This document shows, piece after piece, positions 45,944 through 55,640 of a stretch of DNA of 64,000 bases; within the stretch, counting starts at the first letter, position 1; every line of letters begins with the position of its first letter. The DNA is from Candidatus Streptomyces philanthi (lineage in GTDB: Bacteria > Actinomycetota > Actinomycetes > Streptomycetales > Streptomycetaceae): assembly GCA_018114805.1 (NCBI GenBank), contig CP073042.1, positions 4,092,001-4,156,000 on the forward strand, given 5' to 3'. Made by a program: the position numbers and the translations under genes. The notes below the pieces were generated by a model. It was not told where the DNA came from, did no database searches, and saw only the letters and a program-made list of their open reading frames with translations.

Positions 45944-47485
45944 ATGCCCGTTTACGACTACGTCGTGGTCGGCGGTGGCACCGCCGGCTCGGTGATCGCC
46001 TCCCGGTTGACCGAGGACCCGGACGTCACCGTCGCCGTCATCGAGGGCGGCCCCACCGACATCGCCTGCCCCGACGTGCTCATCCTGCGCCGCTGGCTCG
46101 GCTTGCTCGGCGGCGACCTCGACTACGACTACCCGACCACCGAGCAACCACGCGGCAACTCGCACATTCGGCACAGCCGCGCCAGGGTCCTCGGCGGTTG
46201 CTCGTCGCACAACACGCTGATCAGCTTCAAGCCGCTGCCCGGCGACTGGGACGAGTGGGCCGAGGCCGGCGCGCGGGGTTGGGACGCGGCGTCCATGGAC
46301 CCGTACTTCGCCCGGCTGCGCAACAACATCGTCCCGGTGGACGAGAAGGACCGGAACGCGATAGCCAGCGACTTCGTCGCCGCCGCCCAGGCGGCCCTCG
46401 ACGTGCCGCGGGTCGAGGGGTTCAACAAGGCGCCGTTCCACGAGGGCGTCGGCTTCTTCGACCTGGCGTACCACCCCGAGGACAACAAGCGCTCCTCCGC
46501 CTCCGTCGCCTACCTGCACCCGCACATCGAGGCGGGCGACCGGCCGAACCTCACCCTCCTCCTGGAGACCTGGGCCTACCGGCTCGAACTTGACGCCGAC
46601 CGGGCCACCGGCGTCTGGGTGCGGGCCAAGGACGGCACGGAGCAACTCGTCGAGGCGTCGCGCGAGGTGCTGGTGTGCGCGGGCGCGGTGGACACCCCGC
46701 GGCTGCTGATGCACTCGGGCATCGGCCCGCGCGGCGACCTGGAGGCGCTGGGCATCCCCGTCGTCCACGACCTGCCGGGCGTCGGCGAGAACCTGCTCGA
46801 CCACCCGGAGTCGGTCATCGTGTGGGAGACCAACGGCCCGATCCCGGACAACTCCGCGATGGACTCCGACGCTGGCCTGTTCGTACGCCGCGACCCGGAA
46901 TCCCGTGGCCCGGACCTGATGTTCCACTTCTACCAGATCCCCTTCACCGACAACCCGGAGCGCCTCGGCTACGAGAAGCCCGCGCACGGCGTGTCGATGA
47001 CGCCCAACATCCCCAAGCCGCGCAGCCGTGGCCGGCTCTACCTCACCAGCGCCGACCCGGCCGTCAAGCCCGCGCTCGACTTCCGGTACTTCACGGACGA
47101 GGGCGACTACGACGGCCGCACCCTGGTAGACGGCATCAAGATCGCGCGCCGGGTCGCGGCACAGGAGCCGCTGGCCGGTTGGCTGGGGCGCGAGGTGTGT
47201 CCGGGCCCGGAGGTCACCTCGGACGAGGAGATCAGCGAGTACGCCCGTAAGGTCGCGCACACCGTCTACCACCCCGCCGGCACCTGCCGGATGGGCGCCG
47301 GTGACGACGAACTGGCCGTCGTAGAAAAGGAGTTGCGAGTACGCGGCCTGCGGAACCTGCGGATAGCCGACGCGTCGGTCTTCCCGACGATGCCGGCCGT
47401 CAACCCCATGATCGGGGTCCTGATGGTGGGGGAGAAGTGTGCCGAGATGTTGGTGCGCACCCAGACGCCGGGAGGTGCCGCGTGA
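45944..47485 (+). CDS. Choline oxidase-type GMC oxidoreductase
   Basis: 513 residues from ATG 45944. FAD-binding GGGTAGSVIASRLTEDPDV is followed by RARVLGGCSSHNTLISF, where the His of CSSHN corresponds to the residue that covalently holds FAD in Arthrobacter choline oxidase. Then come HFYQIPFTDNPERLGYE and the active-site HTVYHPAGTCRMG, with a downstream NPMIG. It converts choline to betaine aldehyde (and possibly on to betaine) with O2 and H2O2 formation. A choline dehydrogenase (betA) is the alternative name, but the CSSHN motif favours the oxidase. Its stop overlaps the next start by GTGA. The frame is intact. Confidence 0.85.
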   Translation: MPVYDYVVVGGGTAGSVIASRLTEDPDVTVAVIEGGPTDIACPDVLILRRWLGLLGGDLDYDYPTTEQPRGNSHIRHSRARVLGGCSSHNTLISFKPLPGDWDEWAEAGARGWDAASMDPYFARLRNNIVPVDEKDRNAIASDFVAAAQAALDVPRVEGFNKAPFHEGVGFFDLAYHPEDNKRSSASVAYLHPHIEAGDRPNLTLLLETWAYRLELDADRATGVWVRAKDGTEQLVEASREVLVCAGAVDTPRLLMHSGIGPRGDLEALGIPVVHDLPGVGENLLDHPESVIVWETNGPIPDNSAMDSDAGLFVRRDPESRGPDLMFHFYQIPFTDNPERLGYEKPAHGVSMTPNIPKPRSRGRLYLTSADPAVKPALDFRYFTDEGDYDGRTLVDGIKIARRVAAQEPLAGWLGREVCPGPEVTSDEEISEYARKVAHTVYHPAGTCRMGAGDDELAVVEKELRVRGLRNLRIADASVFPTMPAVNPMIGVLMVGEKCAEMLVRTQTPGGAA

Positions 47486-48953
47486 GCAGCGCCCGCCACT
47501 CCCAGGACACCACGCAGGGGCCGAAACCGCCGGCGTCGGAGTGCGCGCGTTCCGACGCCGCCACCTCGACCAGCGCGAAAGCCACCGCACCGACCAGCGC
47601 GGAAGCCGCCGCCCCGGCCAGCGGAGAAGCCGCTCCGGCCACCGGGCGGGCGGGCGATCCGGCCGTCTTCGCGGTGCGCGACCTGTGGAAGGTCTTCGGG
47701 CCGAGGGCCGACCGGATTCCCGGCAGCCCCGAAGCCGACCTGCCCGCCGCCGAGTTGCGGGAGCGCACCGGTTGCACGGCGGCCGTGCGCGGCGTGAGCT
47801 TCGACGTCCGCAAGGGCGAGGTGTTCGTCGTGATGGGCCTGTCCGGATCGGGCAAGTCCACGCTGGTGCGCTGCCTGACCCGGCTCATCGAGCCGACAAG
47901 CGGCAGCGTGGACATCGACGGCGAGGACGTGCTCGCCATGGACCGCTCCCGGCTGCGCGAACTGCGCCGGCACCGCGCCGCCGTGGTCTCCAGCACTTCG
48001 GCCTGTTGCCGCACCGCTCGGTGCTCGACAACGTCGCGTACGGGCTCGAGGTGCAGGGCATGGGCAAGGCGCGGCGGCGCGCGAAGGCCGCCGAGATGGT
48101 GGCCAAGGTCGGCCTGACCGGTCTGGAGCACCGCCGCCCCGGCCAACTCTCCGGCGGCCACCAGCAGCGCGTGGGCCTGGCCCGCGCGCTGGCAGTCGAC
48201 CCCGAGGTGCTGCTGTTCGACGAGCCGTTCAGCGCGCTCGCCCCGCTGATCCGGCGCGACATGCAGGAGGAGGTCATCCGCCTGTACCGGGACGAGGGCC
48301 GCGCCATGGTCTTCATCACCCACGACCTGAGCGAGGCGCTGCGCCTGGGCACCCGCATCGCGCTGATGCGCGACGGCCGGATCGTGCAACTCGGCACGCC
48401 CGAGGAGATCGTGGGCTCTCTGGCCGACGCGTACGTACGGGACTTCGTCCGCGACGTCCCCCGCGAGCAGGTGCTCACCGTCCGCCGGGCGATGCGCCCT
48501 GTCCGTCCCGACGAGGTCGACCGGGGACCCGCCCTGGCGCCCGGCGCCACCGTCGCCGAGGCCATCGAGGCCGTGGCCCGCTCCGGCGGCCCGGCCCGCG
48601 TGATGGACGCCGGCCGCTGCCTCGGCGTGGTCGACCATGCCCGCCTGCTCGACGTCGTCGCCGGCCTGGACGAGCCGGCCACCACGACCGCTCCCACCGA
48701 CTCGGCCGCCCCGGCCGTCACCAGCGCGGACGAGCCAGTCGCCACCGCCGCTCCCGCCGGCCCGGCCGCCACGGCCCCGGACGACCCAACGCCCGACCCG
48801 GCCACGGGCCAGCCCACCGACCAGGCTCCCAACCGGTCGGCCTACCAGGCTCCCGACCAGCAGACCGCCGACGGGACCGATGCGCCAGCCCCCGAACCCT
48901 CCGGCGGCGGCACCGAATCCGCCACGGCGGCCGGCACTGGCGGCCGCGGATGA
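47482..48953 (+). pseudogene. Glycine betaine/proline ABC transporter ATPase, frameshifted
   Basis: GTG 47482 overlaps the choline oxidase stop. After an Ala/Thr-rich leader the domain reads FAVRDLWKVFGPRADRIPGS, Walker A GLSGSGKSTLVRCLTRLIEP, then breaks near 47993. One missing T changes VVFQHFGLLPH to VVSSTSACC. In the other frame come LSGGHQQRVGLARALAVDPE and Walker B LLFDEPFSALAPLIRR. The D-loop Asp of the usual SALDPLIRR is Ala here. A CBS-like region and a Pro/Thr/Ala-rich tail follow. The stop overlaps the permease start (ATGA at 48950). Both the frame break and the D-loop change predict a poor or inactive ATPase. Confidence 0.85.
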
Positions 48954-50999
48954 GCGCCGCCACCACACCCGCCACCGGTCAGGGGTCCGCGCCCGCCACC
49001 ACCCCGGCCGTCGACCCGCCGGGCACGGGCGACACGGGAGCCCCCAGGCCCAAGCCCGACTCCGGGCCCGCCCCCGCCGAGCGTGACGGCCGCGACCAGA
49101 GCCGCGTCCGCGCCCTGCTGCGCCACCGTGCCGTGCGCAAGCTCGCGGTGCTCGCCGTGCTGGCCGCCGTCCTGGTGCCGATCGCGCACGCCAGGTGGTC
49201 CAGTGGGAGCTGGCCCGAGGCGCTGACCGTCGACCTGACCGACCCGCTGACCGACACCAACGACTGGATCATCGACAACCGCGACAGCCACCCGCTGTTC
49301 CTCTACTTCTTCGGGCACATCAGCAACGGCATCGTGGCCTCGGTACGCGGCGTCTACCTGGTGCTGCTCGCCCTCAGCTGGACCGGCGTCACCGCCGCCG
49401 CGACCCTGGTCGCCTGGCGCGCCGCTGGCGCGCGGACCGCGCTGACCAGCGTCGTCTCGTTCGCGGTGTGCGGGCTGCTCGGCATGTGGGTGCCGACCAT
49501 GCAGACCCTGGCCCTGATGGTCGTCGCGGTCGCGCTGTCCGTCGTGGTCGGCGGGTTGCTGGGGCTGGCCGGCGGGCTGTTCGAGCGGGCCTTCCGGGTG
49601 CTGCGCCCGGTGCTCGACACCATGCAGGTGCTGCCGGCGTTCGCGTACCTGCTGCCCGTCGTCCTGGTCTTCGGGATCGGCGTGCCGGGCGCGGTGCTGG
49701 CCACCGTCATCTACGCCGCCCCGCCGATGGCCCGGCTCACCGCGCTCGGGCTGCGCGGTGCCGACCCCGGCGTCCTTGAGGCCGTCGACTCGCTGGGGGC
49801 CGGCCGCTGGCAGCGCCTGGTGACCGCCCGGCTGCCGCTGGCCCGCAAGGAGCTGCTGCTCGGCCTCAACCAGACGATCATGATGGCCCTCTCGATGGCC
49901 GTGATCGCCTCCATGATCGGTGGCGGCGGCCTCGGTGACCGGGTCTACCAGGCGCTCTCCTCGGTCGACGTCGGGGCCGCGCTGGCCGCCGGCATCCCGA
50001 TCGTGCTGCTGGCGGTCGTCCTGGACCGGACGACCGCCGCCGCGGGCGAGCACTCTCCCGCCCCGGCCGCCCCGCGCTGGCTGCGCGGCCTGGACGGCTG
50101 GGTCGTTGCGGCGGCCCTGGTCGCGGGCCAGCTCGCCGACTCGCTGACGTGGCCGAAGAGTTGGACGGTGGAGATCGCCGAGCCCGTCAACGACGCCGTC
50201 GACTGGATGACCGACTACCTCTACTCGGGCGTCCCGGTCGTCGGCGGCACCGCCGACTGGGCCGGCCACTTCACCTCCTGGGTGCTCGACCCGCTGCGCG
50301 ACGGCCTACAGGCCCTGCCGTGGTGGTCGGCGCTGCTGATCGTGGCCGCCCTCGCCTGGCTGATCGGCACCTGTGGCACGGCCCTGACCGCCACCCTGGC
50401 CTTGGACGCCGTCGGGGTGCTCGGCGTGTGGGACGAGTCGATGAACACCCTCTCCCAGGTCCTGGCCGCCGTCGCCGTCACGCTCGTCATCGGCTTCGCG
50501 ATCGGCATCGCGGCGTCTCGCAGTGCACGCCTGGAGCGGCTGTTGCGCCCGGTGCTCGACGTGTTCCAGACGATGCCACAGTTCGTGTACCTGATCCCGG
50601 TGGTCGCGCTGTTCGGCGTCGGGCGCGCCCCGGCCGCTGCCGCCGCCGTCGTCTACGCGCTGCCCGCGGTGGTGCGCATCACCACCCAGGGGGCTGCGCC
50701 AGGTGGACCCGGCGGCCCTGGAGGCGGCCCGCTCCCTCGGCGCGAGCCGTGGCCAGCAACTGCGCGAGGTGCAGCTCCCGCTCGCCAGGCCCGCGCTGTT
50801 GCTCGCGGTCAACCAGGGCGTGGTCCTCGTGCTGGCCGTGGTCATCATCGGTTCGCTGGTGGGCAGCGGCGGCCTCGGCTACGAGGTGCTGTTCGGCCTG
50901 GCCCAGGGCGACCTGGCCACCGGCCTCGTCGCGGGCGCGGCCATCGTCTGCCTGGGCCTAATGCTCGACCGTGTGACGCAGCCGACGGCGCGCCGCTGA
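48950..50999 (+). pseudogene. Glycine betaine ABC permease, two fused permease halves, frameshifted
   Basis: ATG 48950 overlaps the ATPase stop. About 680 residues with two homologous permease halves. The first has the EAA loop ADPGVLEAVDSLGAGRWQRL and GLNQTIMMALSMAVIASMIG. The second has VLDVFQTMPQFVYLIPVVAL and DPAALEAARSLGASRGQQL, then VNQGVVLVLAVVIIGSLVG. The second half is interrupted at a G run (50691-50695): one extra G turns ITTQGLRQVDP into TTQGAAPGGPG. The fused double ProW arrangement is a real architecture rather than an error. The intact protein would form the channel with the adjacent ATPase and binding protein. Confidence 0.85.
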
Positions 51000-51000
51000 C

Positions 51001-52088
51001 ATGGCCATCCGTACGCCCAACTCGCCTACCCGCCGGGCCCGCGCGGACGCCGCCCGCCGACCCGCCGTACCCGCTGGCAGGGTTCGGCGGCTCGGCGGCC
51101 GGTTCCGTACGGTCGGCGCGCTCGGCGCGGTCGCGTCGCTGCTGGTCCTCACCGGCTGCGGCAAGGCCGACATGACCAAGCAGTCGTCCCCCTACGCGAA
51201 CGTGTCCGGCGCGAAGACCGTCACCCTCTCCGTCCAGTCCTGGGTGGGTGCGCAGGGCAACGTGGCGGTCGCCACGTACCTGCTGGAGCACGAGCTGGGC
51301 TACCGCGTGGACACCGTGCAGGTGGACGAGGTGCCGGCCTGGGACGCGCTCAGCCAGGGCCGGGTGGACGCGATCCTGGAGGACTGGGGCCACCCGGAGC
51401 AGGAGCGGCGGTACGTCGAGGAGAAGAAGACCATCGCGCGCGGCGGCGACCTGGGCGTCCGGGGCCACATCGGCTGGTGGGCGCCGAAGTACTTCGCCGA
51501 CGCGCACCCGGACGTGACGGACTGGAAGAACCTCACGTGACGGACTGGAAGAACCTCAACAGGTACGCGGACCGGTTGCGCACGGCCGAGAGCGGCAAGA
51601 AGGGCCAACTTCTCGACGGCTCGCCGTCCTACGTCACCAACGACAAGGCGCTGGTGAAGAACCTGGGTCTGGACTACCAGGTGGTCTTCGCGGGTTCCGA
51701 GGCGGCGCAGATCACCCAGATCAAGCAGTTCGCCAAGCAGAAGAAGCCGTTCCTGACCTACTGGTACGAGCCGAAGTGGCTGTTAAACGAGGTGCCGATG
51801 GTTGAGGTGAAGCTGCCGGAGTACACCGAGGAGTGCGCCGCCAGGGGCACCGAGGACCCGGCCTCCGTCGACTGCGCCTACCCGACGACCCCGCTGCAGA
51901 AGTACCTGAACGCGGACTTCGCAGACAAGGGCGGCGACGCGGTCCGGTTCCTCAAGAAGTTCCACTGGTCGAAGGAGCACCAGAACGACGTGTCGGAGAT
52001 GATCGCCTCGCAGGGCCTCTCGGCCGACGAGGCCGCCGAGCGCTGGGTCAAGGCCAACCCCGAGGTGTGGCAGCGCTGGCTGCCGTGA
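51001..52088 (+). pseudogene. Glycine betaine-binding lipoprotein, broken by a tandem duplication
   Basis: ATG 51001 starts MAIRTPNSPTRRARADAARR, and the lipobox is LLVLTGCGK. The OpuAC-type domain follows: VTLSVQSWVGAQGNVAVATY, YRVDTVQVDEVPAWDALSQG, HIGWWAPKYFADAHPDVTDW. A perfect 23-bp duplication (51512-51557) ends the frame at KNLT, while the remainder continues in another frame: RYADRLRTAESGKKGQLLDG, FLTYWYEPKWLLNEVPM and EVWQRWLP at 52088. Removing one copy restores a full ~355-residue protein. Family aromatic residues that cage betaine (Trp/Tyr) are visible on both sides of the lesion. Confidence 0.88.
51512..51557. repeat. 23-bp perfect tandem duplication in the betaine-binding gene
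   Basis: The unit starting ACGTGACGGACTGG spans 51512-51534 and is repeated exactly at 51535-51557. Length 23 (2 mod 3) causes the frameshift. Confidence 0.97.
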
Positions 52089-52248
52089 CGGTCGGCACCG
52101 GCGTCGCGGCCGGCCCCCGGCGCCGGTAGCGGCCCGCCCCGCACAAGCGACTGCCCCGCACGAGGGACTGCCCCGCGACACGGAAAAGGCCGCCCCGCAC
52201 AAGGGACCGCCCCGCGGTACTGAAAAAGGCCGCCCCGCACAGGTAAAG

Positions 52249-52291
52249 GGGCCGCCGAAACGCCGTGGAACACCAGGCGTTTCGGCGGCCC
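52249..52291. terminator. Terminator of the betaine operon
   Basis: Perfect 16-bp arms, GGGCCGCCGAAACGCC (52249-52264) and its complement (52276-52291), are separated by 11 bp. It follows the binding-protein stop by 160 bp, after a run of GCCCCGCAC-type repeats (52130-52245). Confidence 0.8.
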
Positions 52292-52292
52292 G

Positions 52293-52540
52293 CCGCGGTG
52301 CTCCCGTGCACCGCGGTCTCCCCCGTGCGGCCGGCCGCTCGACGAGCGGCGCGGCAACCCCCGTAGCGCCGGGCCGCCCGTCGGGCGGCCCGGCTTCCCC
52401 CGTACACCGCGCCCCGACCAGGCGGCGCGGTTCCCCCGTGTCGCCGTGCCACCCTCGTGGTGGCGCGGCCCCCTGTTAGCCCCGTCACCCCCGTGCGACG
52501 CGGCTCCCCCGTCACGCCGCGGCCCGTGAGCCGTGGCGTT
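52293..52540. repeat. Array of short hairpins separated by CCCCCGT spacers
   Basis: At least five inverted repeats follow each other at roughly 35-45 bp: 52293-52316 (8-bp arms CCGCGGTG/CACCGCGG), 52334-52350 (GCCGCTCG/CGAGCGGC), 52368-52394 (13-bp perfect arms GCCGGGCCGCCCG), 52407-52430 (CCGCGCC/GGCGCGG) and 52444-52470 (11-bp arms, one wobble). A further imperfect pair, CGCCGCGGC/GCCGTGGCG, lies near 52515-52538. Between them recur spacers of the form TCCCCCGTG, ACCCCCGTA, TTCCCCCGTA. Arm sequences differ; only the spacer and the ability to fold are kept. Confidence 0.75.
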
Positions 52541-52786
52541 CTGCTCCACCGGGCCCGAGGGCCCCGGCGTCGTGCACCGGGCTCCCACGCGGCCTGGCCC
52601 CGACGGGCCGGCCCGCGGGTGGCGAGGCGCCCGCCACGCCCCGCTGCCCGGCGATCCGGCCGGTGAGGTGGCCCCCGTCGTACGCGTCCCACCCCACCTG
52701 CCCGCTGTGGGCCTCCGTCACGGATGGCCGTGGCGGAGGCCCAGGGGCGCCCAGAACCCCCGTGTCCGGGCGCTCCCGATCAGGGG

Positions 52787-53599
52787 CTACGCCCCGGGCT
52801 GGGCCGAGTGCAGTCGCTCGGCGTGCCCGCGCAGCGCTTCCATCGCCTCGTGGAACAACCCGGGCCCGAAGGTGATCCGGGCCGCTCCCAGCTCGCCGAT
52901 CTCGGCCAGGGCCGGGCCGCCGGGCATGGTGGCCATGTTCAGCGGTACGCCGACGCCCTGGGCCAGCTCCGTGACCAACTCGACCGGAGCCAGCAGCGGG
53001 TAGATCACGTCCGCGCCCGCGGCGACGTACAGCCTGGCCCGCTCGATGGCCGCCGCCGCGCTGGTGTCGCCGCGCAGGAAGGTGTCCACCCGGGCGTTGA
53101 TCACCAGCCGGTCGCCTGCCTCCTCGCGCACCCGCGCCAGCCAGTCAGCGTGCTGCCGGGCGTCCTTGAGCTGGCCGGTCGCCAGGTCGGTGTCCTCCAG
53201 GTTGCAGCCCACCACGCCCGCTTCGAGCAGCCGCTCCACCAACTCGGCCGGGGCCAGGCCGTAGCCGTCCTCGACGTCGGCCGACACCGGGATGTCCACC
53301 ACCCGGGTGATGCGGGCGATCGCCGCGAACATCTCGTCGACCGGCGTGCCGCCGCCGTCCTCGTAGCCGAGCGAGGCCGCGATGCCCGCGCTCGGTGTCG
53401 CCAGCGCCTGGAAGCCGACGTCGGCGAAGATCCGCGCGCTGGCCGCGTCCCAGGGACCCGGAAGGATCAGCGGGTCGGCGGGCGACCGACCGTGGTGCAG
53501 GGCTAGGAACGCCTTGGCCGTGTTGTCGGCGTTGGCAGCGTCGCGGGCGTCGCTGTTCTCGGCGGTGTCCGCTGTGTTGTCGGCGTGGGTGGGGGGCAT
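52787..53599 (-). CDS. Isocitrate lyase / PEP mutase family protein
   Basis: 270 residues from ATG 53599 (GAGGAG upstream). PLILPGPWDAASARIFADVG, LATPSAGIAASLGYEDGG, then DIPVSADVEDGYG, GVVGCNLEDTD and VINARVDTFLRGD are the metal- and substrate-binding strands of the PEP mutase/ICL barrel. Family members cleave or rearrange C-C or C-P bonds (e.g. oxaloacetase, carboxyphosphonoenolpyruvate or methylisocitrate lyase-like). The lyase-specific KKCGH motif is absent, so it is not an isocitrate lyase proper. It overlaps the upstream AhpD-like gene (TGATG), so both are co-translated under the adjacent MocR regulator. Substrate unknown. Confidence 0.85.
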   Translation of the reverse strand: MPPTHADNTADTAENSDARDAANADNTAKAFLALHHGRSPADPLILPGPWDAASARIFADVGFQALATPSAGIAASLGYEDGGGTPVDEMFAAIARITRVVDIPVSADVEDGYGLAPAELVERLLEAGVVGCNLEDTDLATGQLKDARQHADWLARVREEAGDRLVINARVDTFLRGDTSAAAAIERARLYVAAGADVIYPLLAPVELVTELAQGVGVPLNMATMPGGPALAEIGELGAARITFGPGLFHEAMEALRGHAERLHSAQPGA

Positions 53600-54084
53600 C
53601 ACAACTCCTCGGAGGGCGGTTTGTCGGGGGACATCCGCGTGGTCACGCTGATCCGGTTCCACGCGTTGATCGTGATGATCAGACTGACGATTTGGGCGAG
53701 TTCGGCGGCCTCGAAGTGCTCGGCCGCCCGGTCGTAGACCGCGTCCGGTACGAACCCGTCGGTGAGGACGGTCACCGCCTCGGTCAGCGCGAGCGCTGCC
53801 TGTTCCTTGGCGGTGAAGTACGACGGCGACTCCTCCCACGCGTTGAGCAGATATATCCGCTCCTCGCTCTCCCCTTCCGTCCGTGCGTCCCGGGTGTACA
53901 TCGTGATGCAGAAGGCGCAGTGGTTGATCTGCGACGCGCGAATCTTCACCAGCTCGATCAGGGCGGGGTCGAGACACCGTCTGGCCGCCGCGTCAAGATT
54001 GATCATGGCCTTGTAGAACTCGGGTGCGAGGGTGGGCAGTGCCATCCTCGGACCCCGTCTACGGGCCGTTTCGCTCGTCGCCAT
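53599..54084 (-). CDS. Carboxymuconolactone decarboxylase / AhpD-like protein
   Basis: 161 residues from ATG 54084 (ATG 54045, MALPTLAPEFYKAM, is equally possible). The core is LIELVKIRASQINHCAFCIT, giving the redox C-x-x-C followed by a His-containing helix (MYTRDAR), typical of AhpD-like peroxidase-reducing or decarboxylase proteins. The C-terminal helix SLIITINAWNRISVTTR is family-typical. Its stop overlaps the start of the PEP mutase-like gene. Together the two form a small operon divergent from a MocR gene, 48 bp away. The exact reaction is unknown. Confidence 0.85.
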   Translation of the reverse strand: MATSETARRRGPRMALPTLAPEFYKAMINLDAAARRCLDPALIELVKIRASQINHCAFCITMYTRDARTEGESEERIYLLNAWEESPSYFTAKEQAALALTEAVTVLTDGFVPDAVYDRAAEHFEAAELAQIVSLIITINAWNRISVTTRMSPDKPPSEEL

Positions 54085-54131
54085 GGCCCTCACGCTACGG
54101 CCGCACTAGCCCAGGGGTATGGTCCATTTCC

Positions 54132-55640
54132 ATGGCAGATTCTTGGGCCACTGAGACGCCGTCCGACTCCGCCGCCGACTTCGCCGTCGGCAGCGACCTC
54201 CACCTGGAGCTGAGCCGGACGGGAGGTGTCCGGGCGTCGCTGATGAGCGCACTGCGGGACGCCGTACGATCCGGCCGGCTCGCCCCCGGCACCCACCTGC
54301 CCTCCTCCCGTACCCTCGCCACCGACCTGGGCATCGCCCGCAACACGGTCGCCGACGCCTACGCCGAACTCGTCGCCGAGGGCTGGCTCACCGCCCGCCA
54401 GGGCTCCGGGACGCGCGTGGCCGAGCGCCCCGTCCCCTCCGGGACCCGCCTCGAACCCCCGACCCCGGTACGCCGCCCGCCCCCGCGCCCCGCGCCCGCC
54501 CCCACCCCGGTCTACGACCTGATGCCCGGCTCGCCCGACGTGTCCTCCTTCCCGCGCGCCGCCTGGCTGACCGCCGCCCGCAAGGCCATCACCCACGCGC
54601 CCAACGACGCCTTTGGCTACGGCACGCACGTCGCCGGCCGCCCCGAACTGCGCCGGGCGCTCGCCGAGTACCTGGCCCGCGCCCGGGGCGTACGCGCCGC
54701 GCTCGAGCGCATCCTCATCTGCTCGGGCCTGTCCGAGGGGCTGCGCCTGGTCGGCGAGGTGCTCGGCGACACCGCGCGGCTGCCCGGCGCGGCGCCCGGC
54801 GCTGACCTGGTGGCGGTCGAGTCCTTCGGCCTGGACATCCACCGCGACCTGCTCACCGGCTGCGGGCTGCGCACCGTCGCGGTCGGCTTCGACGAAAACG
54901 GCCCGCGCACCGAGGAGTTGGCGAGTACGGGGGCGAGGGCGGCGCTGATGACACCGGCCCACCAGTTCCCGTTCGGTGTCTCGCTGCCGCCCGACCGGCG
55001 CGCGGCCACCGTCAAGTGGGCGGTGGAGACCGGCGGAGTACTCCTGGAGGACGACTACGACGGCGAGTTCCGTTACGACGGGCAGCGGATCGGCGCCGTG
55101 CAGGGCCTGGACCCCGAACACGTCGTCTACATGGGCACCGTCAGCAAGAGCCTGTCGCCCGCGCTGCGCCTCGGTTGGCTGGTGCTGCCGGAGCGGCTGT
55201 TCGCGGCCGTCGCCGAACTCAAGCGTCGCCCCGGCTCCCAGACCAGCGGCCTGGACCAGCTCACGCTGGCGGAGTTCATCACCTCGGGGGCGTACGACCG
55301 GCACGTGCGCGGCATGCGCCAGCGCTACCAGCGCCGCCGCGACCAACTCGTCGCAGCCCTGGCCGAGCGCGCCCCGCACGTGAAGGTCAGCGGCATAGCG
55401 GCCGGCCTGCACGCGTTGCTCGAACTCCCGCCGGGCACCGAGCAGTCGGTGATCAACGGCGCCGCCTGGCAGGGTCTGGCGCTGGAGGGCCTGCGCCGCT
55501 TCCGGCTGGGCGCGGGCACCGGCGGCGACGGCGCCCCGCGCGACGACGTCATCGGCGATGCCCTGGTCGTCGGCTACGGCACCCCGCCCGACCACGCGTA
55601 CGCCGGCGCGCTGGACGCCCTGTGCCGCGCGTTGCCGTAA
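54132..55640 (+). CDS. MocR-type transcriptional regulator (GntR HTH + aminotransferase fold)
   Basis: ATG 54132 starts MADSWATETPSDSAADFAVG; 502 residues. Residues about 25-95 form the GntR winged helix (LPSSRTLATDLGIARNTVAD, AEGWLTARQGSGTRV), then a Pro-rich linker and a fold-type I aminotransferase domain (YDLMPGSPDVSSFPRAAWLT, LLEDDYDGEFRYDG, and the PLP Lys in GTVSKSLSPALRLGW). MocR proteins sense PLP or amines and often control a divergent gene. Here only 47 bp separate it from the AhpD-like gene, with TGGTCCA at 54120-54126 as a possible operator half. The frame is intact. Confidence 0.9.
   Translation: MADSWATETPSDSAADFAVGSDLHLELSRTGGVRASLMSALRDAVRSGRLAPGTHLPSSRTLATDLGIARNTVADAYAELVAEGWLTARQGSGTRVAERPVPSGTRLEPPTPVRRPPPRPAPAPTPVYDLMPGSPDVSSFPRAAWLTAARKAITHAPNDAFGYGTHVAGRPELRRALAEYLARARGVRAALERILICSGLSEGLRLVGEVLGDTARLPGAAPGADLVAVESFGLDIHRDLLTGCGLRTVAVGFDENGPRTEELASTGARAALMTPAHQFPFGVSLPPDRRAATVKWAVETGGVLLEDDYDGEFRYDGQRIGAVQGLDPEHVVYMGTVSKSLSPALRLGWLVLPERLFAAVAELKRRPGSQTSGLDQLTLAEFITSGAYDRHVRGMRQRYQRRRDQLVAALAERAPHVKVSGIAAGLHALLELPPGTEQSVINGAAWQGLALEGLRRFRLGAGTGGDGAPRDDVIGDALVVGYGTPPDHAYAGALDALCRALP

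Noticed and set aside
45152..47590. 812-codon minus-strand frame opposite betB and the choline oxidase
   Set aside because: It lies antisense to two intact conserved enzymes and has no domain signature.
52293..52540. CRISPR-like array
   Set aside because: Spacer-like and repeat-like parts are the wrong way round: the hairpins vary in sequence and size, repeats are not identical, and no cas genes are near.
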